Assembly: GCF_900114375.1 (NCBI RefSeq)
Contig: NZ_FOSV01000007.1
Location: forward strand, 62,001-126,000
Direction of reading: 5' to 3'
DNA length: 64,000 nt
Source of the DNA: Methylorubrum salsuginis
GTDB taxonomy: Bacteria; Pseudomonadota; Alphaproteobacteria; Rhizobiales; Beijerinckiaceae
A program made the translations under genes and the position numbers. Below, one piece after another: positions 56,990-64,000 of this stretch (the stretch's first letter is position 1; each line of letters begins with the position of its first letter). The notes beneath the pieces are model-generated. The model saw only the letters and a list, made by a program, of their open reading frames with translations, searched no databases and had not been told where the DNA came from.

Positions 56990-58411
56990 TTGAAACGATT
57001 CCGGCTGCCCGCCTGCCTGCTCGCCGCCACGATCCCCAGCCTCGCCGCCGCCCAGAGCGGCCCGGTCTTCTCCGCCAACCCGACGAAGCCCCGCTTCCTC
57101 CTGCACGAGGCGCTCGGCAGCCCGGCCAACCTGCGCATCAGCGGCTCGTTCCGGCCGCGCGCCGAGGGCATCGCGAACCAATTCCGGCCCGAGACCTTCG
57201 CCCGCAACGACATCCTCAACTCGTATCTCACCACGCTCTTCGTCGAGTACGAGACCGGGCCGCTGCGCATCGGCGGCGAGCTGTTCGACAGCCGCGGCTA
57301 TTTCCAGCAGCGCAACTCCTCGGCCTTCACCACCGAGATCAACGCGCTCGAACCGGGCCAGGCCTACCTCGCCCTCGACCTTGCCGACGGCGCGGGCGAG
57401 GGCACCAAGAGCAGCCTTACGGTCGGCCGCTTCACCAAGAACATCGGCTCGCGCCGCCTCGTCTCGCGCCAGCAATTCCGCAACACCATCAACGCCTACA
57501 CGGGCATCTCCTACGACTGGCAGAACGCCGCCAAGGACCGCCTCACCGTGCTGTGGACGATGCCGCACACCCGCCTGCCCGACGACGCGCAGGGCATCCG
57601 GAACAACGACATCGCCTTCGACCGCGAGAGCCTCGATCTGCAGCTCTTCGGCGCCTCCTACACCAAGGCGGGCGTGCTCGGCGGCACCTTCGAGATGTAC
57701 GGCTACGGCCTGCTGGAGCGGGATTCCGGCACCGGCCTGCGCTCGGTCCAGACCCGCGACCGGCGCCTGTTCACCCCCGGCCTGCGGCTGGCCCGCGCGC
57801 CGAAGCTCGGCGCCTTCGATTACGATCTGGAGGCGATCTACCAGACGGGCAAAGCCCGCGAGACGGCGGCGGCCACCGACCGCACCGATCTCGACGTGTC
57901 GGCCTACTTCCTCCACGCGGAGGTCGGCTACACCTTCGACGCGCCGTGGCGGCCACGGGTCGCGCTGCAATACGACCATGCCAGCGGCGACGGGCGAAAC
58001 CCCAACCGCTTCAACCGCTTCGATACGCTGTTCGGCGCCCGGCGGTTCGAATACGGCCCGACCGGCCTCTACGGCCCGGTGCAGCGCGCCAACCTGATCT
58101 CGCCGGCCCTACGCCTCGAAGTAACGCCGAGCCCGATCTGGGACGCCTTCGTGGCCTACCGCCCGCTCTTCCTCGAAACCCCCACCGACAGCTTCGGCGC
58201 GACGCTGGTCCGCGACCGCACCGGCCGCTCGGGCCGCTATGCCGGCCAGCAGATCGAAGGCCGCATCCGCTACTGGATCGTCCCCGACGCGATGATTCTC
58301 GACACCGGCGTCGCCTACCTCATCAAGGGCGACTTCTTGCGAAATGCCCCCAACGCGCCCGACACCGGCAACACCTTCTACGGCTACCTGAACACGACGC
58401 TGTTCTTCTGA
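56990..58411 (+). CDS. Outer-membrane beta-barrel, alginate-export (AlgE-like) family
   Basis: A protein of about 473 residues. TTG 56990 is preferred: GAGGA lies nearby and it gives a clean signal peptide (FRLPACLLAATIPSLAAAQ), while ATG 56963 adds nine acidic residues in front. The mature part has alternating amphipathic strands with GSFRPRAEGI, GGELFDSRGY, LTVGRFTKNIGSRRLVSRQQFRNT and DLDVSAYFLHAEVGYTFD, the pattern of the alginate-export porin family, and ends in Phe-Phe as barrels do. The substrate is unknown; the name reflects the fold and not alginate production. Confidence 0.82.
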   Translation: MKRFRLPACLLAATIPSLAAAQSGPVFSANPTKPRFLLHEALGSPANLRISGSFRPRAEGIANQFRPETFARNDILNSYLTTLFVEYETGPLRIGGELFDSRGYFQQRNSSAFTTEINALEPGQAYLALDLADGAGEGTKSSLTVGRFTKNIGSRRLVSRQQFRNTINAYTGISYDWQNAAKDRLTVLWTMPHTRLPDDAQGIRNNDIAFDRESLDLQLFGASYTKAGVLGGTFEMYGYGLLERDSGTGLRSVQTRDRRLFTPGLRLARAPKLGAFDYDLEAIYQTGKARETAAATDRTDLDVSAYFLHAEVGYTFDAPWRPRVALQYDHASGDGRNPNRFNRFDTLFGARRFEYGPTGLYGPVQRANLISPALRLEVTPSPIWDAFVAYRPLFLETPTDSFGATLVRDRTGRSGRYAGQQIEGRIRYWIVPDAMILDTGVAYLIKGDFLRNAPNAPDTGNTFYGYLNTTLFF

Positions 58412-58418
58412 CGGGATC

Positions 58419-58518
58419 CCAAAGGACTACGTCCTTTGGCGGGGCACCGGGGCACAGCCCCGGTTTCCCTTCCAAACCAGGGCTCCGCCCTGGACCCGCG
58501 AAAGGACGTCGTCCTTTC
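58419..58518. repeat. Hairpin-rich repeat element with AAAGGAC/GTCCTTT ends
   Basis: CCAAAGGAC-TAC-GTCCTTTGG (58419-58439) and GAAAGGAC-GTC-GTCCTTTC (58500-58518) are two palindromes with a common core. Between them lie GGGGCACAGCCCC and AGGGCTCCGCCCT hairpins. The whole 100-base block lies between convergent genes and looks like a mobile intergenic repeat that doubles as a terminator. Confidence 0.68.
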
Positions 58519-58542
58519 GAAACCTGGGACTGGCCGAGGCGA

Positions 58543-59259
58543 CTACTCGTCGTCCGCGGCGTCCTCGGTCTCGGCTACGCCGCGGAAGCCGGTGGCCAGG
58601 ACGTAGAGTTCGCTCGAATCGGCGCGGCTCGCCGCCGGCTTCACGTGGCGGACCACGGCGAAGTCGCGCTTGAGGTCGGCGAGCAGGCTCCCCTCGGTGC
58701 CGCCCTGGAACACCTTGGCGAGGTAGGCGCCCCCCGGCGCCAGGATCTCGCGGGCGAAGGCCGCCGCGGTCTCGGCCAGCCCGATGATGCGCAGGTGGTC
58801 GGTCTTCTTGTGGCCGGTGGTGTTGGCCGCCATGTCGGACAGCACGAGGTCGGCGGGTCCGCCCAGCAACTCGATCAGGCGCTCGGGCGCGGTGGGGTCG
58901 AGGAAGTCGCCGGTGATGAAGGTCGCCCCCGCCATCGGCTCGATGTCGAGCAGGTCGATGCCGACGACCCGGCCGGTCTCGCCGACCGTCTTGACGGCGA
59001 CCTGCGCCCAGCCCCCCGGCGCGGCGCCGAGATCGAGCACCTTCTGCCCCGGCTTCAACAGCTTGAAGCGCTCGTCGATCTCCACCAGCTTGAAGGCCGC
59101 GCGGGAGCGATAGCCCTCGCGCTTGGCGCGGGCCACGTAGGGGTCGTTGAGTTGGCGCTCCAGCCAACGCTTCTGCGACAGCGTGCGCCCGCGCCCGGTC
59201 TTCACCCGCTGCTTCAGGTCGCCGCGCAGACCGCCCGATCCGCCTCGCCGGTCGCTCAT
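58543..59259 (-). CDS. rlmE: 23S rRNA (uridine-2552-2'-O)-methyltransferase
   Basis: A 238-residue RrmJ/FtsJ protein: [22 protein letters not shown] with the catalytic Lys, [16 protein letters not shown] (SAM loop), [30 protein letters not shown] with the Asp, and [12 protein letters not shown] with the second Lys. It methylates U2552 of the assembled 50S subunit. It has a basic Gly/Arg N-terminus ([15 protein letters not shown]). It lies 59 bases after ppx and is probably co-transcribed. Confidence 0.94.
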   Translation of the reverse strand: MSDRRGGSGGLRGDLKQRVKTGRGRTLSQKRWLERQLNDPYVARAKREGYRSRAAFKLVEIDERFKLLKPGQKVLDLGAAPGGWAQVAVKTVGETGRVVGIDLLDIEPMAGATFITGDFLDPTAPERLIELLGGPADLVLSDMAANTTGHKKTDHLRIIGLAETAAAFAREILAPGGAYLAKVFQGGTEGSLLADLKRDFAVVRHVKPAASRADSSELYVLATGFRGVAETEDAADDE

Positions 59260-59318
59260 GATGTTGGTCCTCTCACGGGGCCGTGCCTAGCGGAACGCGA
59301 CCGGAGCGGAAAGGACGC

Positions 59319-60431
59319 TCAGCGATACCGCCCCCGGCGCCACACGCCGTCCTCGCGCATCATGTTCATCAACAGCCCCTCGCGCAGGCCCCGATCCGCG
59401 ATGCGCAGGCGCTCCGAGGGAAACACCCGCCGGATCGCCTCCAGGATGGCGCAGCCGGCGAGCACGAGGTCGGCGCGGTCGCGGCCGATGCAGGGGTTGT
59501 CGACCCGCTGATCGAGGCGGGTGTCGAGCAGGTCCTCGATGGCGTCGCTGACCTCGAAGTCGCTCATCCAGAGACCGTCGACCCGGCGCCGCTCGTAGCG
59601 GGCGAGCCGCAGATGCATGGCGGCGAGTGTCGTCACGGTGCCGGACGTGCCGAGCAGGTGGAAGTAGGGCGCGGTCGCCGCCGCCGCCGCGCGGATGGCG
59701 AAGGGTGAGATGAGGTCGCCGACCTCCTCGACCATGCCTTCGAAGGTCAGCCGCGTCACCTCGGTGCCGCCGTGGCGCTCGGCCAAAGTCACCACGCCGA
59801 CGGGCAGCGAATCCCAGGCGCGGATGCGGAGCGTCGGGTCGGTCGAGGGGTTGGCGGCCGCACCGTCGAGCCACGCGATCTCGGTCGAGCCGCCGCCGAT
59901 GTCGAAGATGACCACCGATTCGGCGCGCGGATCGGCGAGCGCGGCGCAGCCGGTGACGGCGAGATAGGCCTCGGTCTGGCGATCGACGATCTCGAGGTCG
60001 AGCCCGACCTCGGCGCGCACGCGGGCCACGAACTCGGCGCCGTTGACGGCGAGGCGGCAGGCTTCCGTGGCGATCACCTTCGAGCGGGTGACGCCGCGGG
60101 TCTTCATCTTGGCCTTGCAGATGCGCAACGCCTCGACGGTGCGCTCGATCGCGGCCTCGGTCAGGCGGTTGGAAGTGCCCAGCCCTTCGCCGAGGCGGAC
60201 GATGCGCGAGAATGCGTCGATGACGCGGAAGCCGTTGGGCGTCGGCTCGGCGACGAGCAGGCGGCAATTGTTGGTGCCGAGATCGAGGGCGGCATAGGCG
60301 TCGCGACGCCCGTAGCGGGTCGGATAGGACTCGATCGGCCGGCCGCCCACGACCGTGCGGGCGCCGTCCCGCGGGTCTTGCGGGTCGGCGGCGGGGCGGG
60401 CCGACACGGCGGCGGCGCTCTCATCCCTCAT
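59319..60431 (-). CDS. ppx: Ppx/GppA exopolyphosphatase-type phosphatase
   Basis: A 370-residue protein of the actin-like ATPase fold: AALDLGTNNCRLLVAEP (phosphate 1), FSRIVRLGEGL, ATEACRLAVNG, VIFDIGGGSTEIAW (phosphate 2) and LGTSGTVTTLAAMHL. It lacks the extra C-terminal domains of E. coli Ppx, as in the short Ppx/GppA of alphaproteobacteria. It cleaves polyphosphate or the pentaphosphate alarmone. ATG 60431 is chosen; GTG 60458 adds nine residues. The first 45 residues are low-complexity. Confidence 0.9.
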   Translation of the reverse strand: MRDESAAAVSARPAADPQDPRDGARTVVGGRPIESYPTRYGRRDAYAALDLGTNNCRLLVAEPTPNGFRVIDAFSRIVRLGEGLGTSNRLTEAAIERTVEALRICKAKMKTRGVTRSKVIATEACRLAVNGAEFVARVRAEVGLDLEIVDRQTEAYLAVTGCAALADPRAESVVIFDIGGGSTEIAWLDGAAANPSTDPTLRIRAWDSLPVGVVTLAERHGGTEVTRLTFEGMVEEVGDLISPFAIRAAAAATAPYFHLLGTSGTVTTLAAMHLRLARYERRRVDGLWMSDFEVSDAIEDLLDTRLDQRVDNPCIGRDRADLVLAGCAILEAIRRVFPSERLRIADRGLREGLLMNMMREDGVWRRGRYR

Positions 60432-60560
60432 GGACGCGGCCGAGCTTCCTGAACGCACGCGGACACGGCAGCAGGCCGCACCATCGTGGCCTCGAAGCTA
60501 CAGGCGTTGCCCGGCAACTGCAAAGGCTCGATCGCGACGCCCGCAGAATTTGCGTGATCG

Positions 60561-61694
60561 TCAGGGCGCGCCGGTGATGGGATAGCGCCGCCCCTTCCAT
60601 ACCGCGACGCCGGCCCGCGTCGGGCGCAGCAGCGCGTTCCACTGGATCGCCAGCGCCGTGCAGATGGCCGCCGGATGCAGCGGCACGGTGGTGGCGGGCT
60701 CGCGCACCACCAGGGTGATCGCGGCGCGCGTGGCCAGCGAGAGCAGGGCGGCGCCTCCCGCGACCCAGGCCGCCGAGGCGTTACCGACGACGAGCGCCAG
60801 GAGCAGCACCAGCCACGGCAGGACGTGGCCGCCGAACAGGAGAACCGTCCAGACCGGCAGGGCGCGCGGCGTGGCCATGCCCTCGCGGGCGTTCTTCGAG
60901 AAACCGGCCCAGCTCTGCGGCCCGTCGCGGTACATCCGGCAGGTGGCCAGCGCGTGGCCGGCGACGAGGTCGGTGCGCAGGCCCTGGCCGCGGAACAGGC
61001 GCGGCAGGCGCACGCCGTCGTGCAGCGAGGTGCGGATCGTCGCGTGGCCGCCGGTGGCGCGGTAGGCTTGCGTCCGCATCAGGATCATCTGCCCGCAGGC
61101 CGCGCCCAGCGACGGATCGGGCAGGAGGCGCATCAGGGCCATCGGCAGATAGCCGATCAGCAGGAAGTTGATCATCGGCACGGTCAGGCGCTCGCCGAGG
61201 CTCTCCATGACCTGCCGCGGCACGCCGCTGACGAGATCGGCCTTCGCGCGCGCCGCATGCGCCGCGAGACCGGCGGCGGCGTTGGGCTTCAGCGTCACGT
61301 CGGCGTCGAGGAACAGGAGATGGTCGCCGCGCGCTTCGCGGGCGAGCACCGCGCAGGCGTGGTTCTTGCCGGTCCAGCCCTCGGGCAGGTCGGGCACGGC
61401 GACGAGGCGCAGGCGCGCATCCGTCTCGGCGATGCGGCGGACGAGGGCCGCGGTCTCGTCGGTGGAGTGGTCGTCGCCGACCAGCACCTCGATCGCGATG
61501 CCGGCGCTGGCAAGCGCCGCCCGCACCGTCCCCTCGATCACCCCCGCCTCGTTGCGGGCCGGGATCAGGATCGAGACGAGGCCGGGCGCCTCCGGCTCCG
61601 GCTCGGGGGTGCGCAGGAGCGAAAGGTTCACCGCCGCGAGGCAGGCCGGCAGGGCGGCGAGCGCGAGGGTCAGCAGAGCGAGCGCCAGGATCAT
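60561..61694 (-). CDS. Membrane glycosyltransferase family 2 (carotenoid/hopanoid CrtQ/HpnB-like)
   Basis: A 377-residue protein with an N-terminal membrane segment (LALALLTLALAALPACLAAVN) and at least two near the C-terminus (VLLFGGHVLPWLVLLLALVVG, AAWVAGGAALLSLATRAAI). The GT-A core has SILIPARNEAGVIEGTV, VLVGDDHSTDETA, and the metal-binding FLDADVTL. It overlaps the acyltransferase gene by four bases. With a carotenoid-type desaturase and an acyltransferase in one operon, the likely job is glycosylating a carotenoid carboxylate. Hopanoid-linked function is an alternative. Confidence 0.8.
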   Translation of the reverse strand: MILALALLTLALAALPACLAAVNLSLLRTPEPEPEAPGLVSILIPARNEAGVIEGTVRAALASAGIAIEVLVGDDHSTDETAALVRRIAETDARLRLVAVPDLPEGWTGKNHACAVLAREARGDHLLFLDADVTLKPNAAAGLAAHAARAKADLVSGVPRQVMESLGERLTVPMINFLLIGYLPMALMRLLPDPSLGAACGQMILMRTQAYRATGGHATIRTSLHDGVRLPRLFRGQGLRTDLVAGHALATCRMYRDGPQSWAGFSKNAREGMATPRALPVWTVLLFGGHVLPWLVLLLALVVGNASAAWVAGGAALLSLATRAAITLVVREPATTVPLHPAAICTALAIQWNALLRPTRAGVAVWKGRRYPITGAP

Positions 61695-62515
61695 CGGTCA
61701 GGCTCCTGTCGGGCGGCGCGGTGCCCGGATTCGAAGCGGCGCCCGGTCAGCATCGCCCCGAGCCGCCGCCAGCCGTCATAGATGCCGCCGACGCCGCGTT
61801 TCCCTGAGACCAGCGTCTCGAAGCGCGCCGGATCGCGGGCGATGACGTCGGCGGAGAGCCGGTCGAGGGTGTCGGTCAGGGCGGCCTCCATCCGGGCGAG
61901 GCGCTCCGGCCGGGGCAGGGCGAGGAGGTCGCCCGCCCGGATCGGCGTGCCGAAGGCGCAGAACGCTTCCGCGCCGCGCTCCTCCCAGAAGGCGTATTCG
62001 AGGGCGAGCGGCAGGACCAGGGCGTCCGGCGCGATCTCGGGCAGCCGGGCGATCCCACCCTTGAGGCCGAGCGGGCGGGTTCGCACGTCGGCGAAGCGCC
62101 CCTGCGCGGTGATCCACAGGGCGCGGCCCGGCCCCGACAGCACGGCGCGGGACGCGGTCATGAACTGCGCCGCGCCGCGGCGGCTCTCGGGATCGACCGG
62201 GAAGGCGCCGATACGCTTGAAGATGCCGTAGCGCTTGAGCATCGCCTCGTCGAAGGGGGCGTAGCAGGCGCGGTCCGGAAAGAGGCGATCACCGATGACG
62301 ATGAGGATCGCGGCATCCCACCACGCCGGATGGTTGCAATAGACCACGAGCGGCGTGCCGGCCTCGACGGACGCCGGCACGCCCCAGCGGGCGAGCCGCA
62401 GGGCGTTCATATGGCGGCGCACGAACCGGTCGAGGTAGCCGGCCATGAAGCGCCAGACGAAGGCCGAGCGCTCGGGGAGTTCGAGTGGGATGGGCGGAAC
62501 GCCTCGTCCGGTCAC
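61691..62515 (-). CDS. 1-acyl-glycerol-phosphate acyltransferase-type enzyme (PlsC fold)
   Basis: A 274-residue protein starting GTG 62515, in overlap with the desaturase stop (GTGA). The HX4D motif is NHPAWWDAA (His 62, Asp 67), and a second block is GAFPVDPESRRGAAQF with the Pro of the glycerol-phosphate site altered. PLEGTR-like is replaced by TAQGRFADVRTRPLGLKGG. The acyl acceptor may not be a lysophospholipid: in this operon acylation of a glycosylated carotenoid is more likely. It has no obvious transmembrane segment, so the enzyme is peripheral. The upstream ATG-start frame inside the desaturase is a shadow. Confidence 0.8.
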   Translation of the reverse strand: MTGRGVPPIPLELPERSAFVWRFMAGYLDRFVRRHMNALRLARWGVPASVEAGTPLVVYCNHPAWWDAAILIVIGDRLFPDRACYAPFDEAMLKRYGIFKRIGAFPVDPESRRGAAQFMTASRAVLSGPGRALWITAQGRFADVRTRPLGLKGGIARLPEIAPDALVLPLALEYAFWEERGAEAFCAFGTPIRAGDLLALPRPERLARMEAALTDTLDRLSADVIARDPARFETLVSGKRGVGGIYDGWRRLGAMLTGRRFESGHRAARQEPDR

Positions 62516-64000
62516 GCGCTGGCGCGCAGCTCCGGCTCGGCCCGGCCGCGGATGTCCCCATCGAGGGCATCGGCGGCGATCCAGCCCGACATCATCACCA
62601 TCGGCATGCCGGGGCCGGGATGGGCCGCACCGCCCGCGAGGTAGAGGCCGCGCACCTCGCGCGAGCGGTTGCCCGGCTTGAACGCGCCCATCATCCGGCC
62701 GTGCGAGGCGAGCCCGTAGATTGCGCCGTTCAACACCTTGTAGCGGTCGTGAATGTCCTGCGGGGTGAGGTGGCGCTCGACGACGATGCGCTCCTCGATG
62801 TCCGGCATGCCGCCGGTGCGCTTCAGCTTCTCCAGGATGGTCCGCCGATAGGCCGGAAACATCTTGGACCAGTCGTGGTGCGGGCGCAGATACGGCGTGT
62901 GGACCAGAACGTAGAGCGCCTCGCCGCCTTCCGGCGCCACGCTCGGATCGGTGGAGGAGGGGGCCGCCAGATAGGCGGTCGGGTCCGGGGCGGGCTCGCC
63001 CTTGCGGTAGATGAAGTCGAACTCCTCCTCCGGGTCGCGGGAGAAGACGAAATCGTGGTGGGCGAGATGATCGTAGCGCTTGTTGAGGCCGAGATAGAGC
63101 ACCACGCCGGAGCAGGCCGGCTCGAAGCTCTTCTTCTCGTAGGTCTTGCCGACCTCGCCGCCGACGAGTTCGCGGTAGGTGCGCACCGAATCCATGTTCG
63201 AGATCACGGCGTCGAACGGCGTGGTGCCGGAGGCCGTCTTCACGCCGCGGATCGCGCCGCCCTGAATGTCGAGCCCGGTCACCTCGTCGGAGGATTTCAG
63301 CGTCGCGCCGAGTTCGGTCGCGAGCTTCATCAGCCCCTCGGCCACCGCGCGGGTGCCGCCCATCGGATACCACACGCCTTCCGCCGTCTGCATATGGGCG
63401 ATGGCGCAGAGGACGGCGGGTGCACCGTAGGGCGAGGAGCCGACATATTGCACGAAGTGGTCGAGCATCTGCGCGAGGCGGGCATCCTTCACCTTGCCGC
63501 GGATCGTGCTCGCGACGGTGGCGTGCATGCGCAAGGACAGCACGTCGCGCAGCGTGCCGGGGTTCATGTTGGCCCGGATGTCGATCGTGTCGAACAGGTC
63601 CTGCACCGCCTTCCAGAAGAAGAACCGCTCCGAGACGCCGTGCAGATGCTCCGAGACCGCGATGAACTTCTTGTAGCCGTCACCGATGCCCTGGCCCGGG
63701 GCGAAGCGGTCCATGGAGGCCGCCATGGCGTCCACGTCCTCGATCAGGTCGATGCGGGAATTGTCGTCGAAGAAGCAGCGCCATTGCGGGTCGAGGCGGC
63801 GCAGGTCCATGTAGTCGTGGACCGACTTGCCGGCCTCGGTGAACACGCGCTCCAGCACGCGGGGCACGGTGAGGATGGTCGGGCCCATGTCGAAGCGGAA
63901 TCCGCCCTCGTGCAGCACCGCGGCCTTGCCGCCCATCCAGGCATTCTTGTCGTAGACGGTGACGCGGTGCCCGCGGGCCGCCGTCACGCAGGCGGCGGCC
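62512..64000 (-). CDS. Carotenoid desaturase (CrtI/CrtN family), 5' end outside window
   Basis: The frame is open to the window edge, giving about 496 residues of a protein whose FAD-binding start lies just beyond. The visible start reads AAACVTAARGHRVTVYDKN, the end of the dinucleotide-binding fold, then GGKAAVLHEGGFRFDMGPTIL and the C-terminal FAD block LYLAGGAAHPGPGMPMVMMSGW. These match phytoene/diapophytoene desaturases. It dehydrogenates a C30 or C40 carotene. The operon with an acyltransferase and a glycosyltransferase favours the C30 diapocarotenoid type. The short GTG start at 63987 is not the true start. Confidence 0.88.
   Translation of the reverse strand, partial: AAACVTAARGHRVTVYDKNAWMGGKAAVLHEGGFRFDMGPTILTVPRVLERVFTEAGKSVHDYMDLRRLDPQWRCFFDDNSRIDLIEDVDAMAASMDRFAPGQGIGDGYKKFIAVSEHLHGVSERFFFWKAVQDLFDTIDIRANMNPGTLRDVLSLRMHATVASTIRGKVKDARLAQMLDHFVQYVGSSPYGAPAVLCAIAHMQTAEGVWYPMGGTRAVAEGLMKLATELGATLKSSDEVTGLDIQGGAIRGVKTASGTTPFDAVISNMDSVRTYRELVGGEVGKTYEKKSFEPACSGVVLYLGLNKRYDHLAHHDFVFSRDPEEEFDFIYRKGEPAPDPTAYLAAPSSTDPSVAPEGGEALYVLVHTPYLRPHHDWSKMFPAYRRTILEKLKRTGGMPDIEERIVVERHLTPQDIHDRYKVLNGAIYGLASHGRMMGAFKPGNRSREVRGLYLAGGAAHPGPGMPMVMMSGWIAADALDGDIRGRAEPELRASA

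Noticed and set aside
56562-56993. A 143-codon frame starting GTG directly after murD
   Set aside because: Covers a dispersed repeat and overlaps the porin start; composition is not protein-like and there is no ribosome site.

Overview
The window is GC-rich throughout, with dense codon-biased genes and few intergenic gaps. The gene content fits an alphaproteobacterium of the Rhizobiales, and most likely the Methylobacterium/Methylorubrum group. The indicators are an ABC-type nitrate transporter with NasS/NasT control, a dihydroorotase-like partner of aspartate carbamoyltransferase, a rhizobial-type palindromic repeat, and a desaturase/acyltransferase/glycosyltransferase operon like those for esterified, glycosylated carotenoids. 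The genus is inferred from gene content, not from a database match. No rRNA, tRNA, phage, insertion sequence or CRISPR array was recognised.

Layout. 1-519 holds the end of an allophanate hydrolase (urea amidolyase route). 976-10743, on the minus strand, is a nitrate/nitrite assimilation locus reading nasT-nasS, then nrtA-nrtB-nrtD, an FAD/NAD(P) oxidoreductase, a siroheme nitrite reductase and an iron-sulfur flavoprotein reductase. A sigma-54 promoter, a two-hairpin NasT (ANTAR) RNA target and a terminator overlapping its second hairpin lie in front of nrtA, so the locus appears to be controlled at both initiation and antitermination. 10908-18599 carries a one-TM hypothetical protein, a GH15 glycosidase, transketolase and topoisomerase I. 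18750-20996 (minus) is a molybdopterin oxidoreductase, a cytochrome b and a methionine-rich exported peptide, a set resembling known periplasmic oxidant-scavenging systems.

21268-30310 contains pyrB, a SMI1-like gene, ruvX, a methyltransferase, gatA/gatC, a pyrC-type pseudo-dihydroorotase, plsY and dprA. 30623-38490 holds an SGNH hydrolase, a predicted secreted papain-like protease, a DJ-1/PfpI protein, an IalB-like protein, a TonB-dependent receptor with a possible iron-control site, and an L,D-transpeptidase. 38790-46274 holds an RND efflux pair and ligA. An AT-rich small gene and the RNase P RNA gene (46773-47178) follow. 47593-56561 is the division and cell-wall cluster rsmH-ftsL-ftsI-murE-murF-mraY-murD, without mraZ and interrupted after murD. 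56990-58411 is an outer-membrane barrel. 58543-60431 (minus) holds ppx and rlmE, and 60561-64000 (minus) is the carotenoid-type operon, whose first gene runs off the window.

The strongest observations are the sigma-54/ANTAR leader of nrtA, the methionine-rich peptide beside a molybdoenzyme/cytochrome b pair, and the unannotated-looking papain-like protease.
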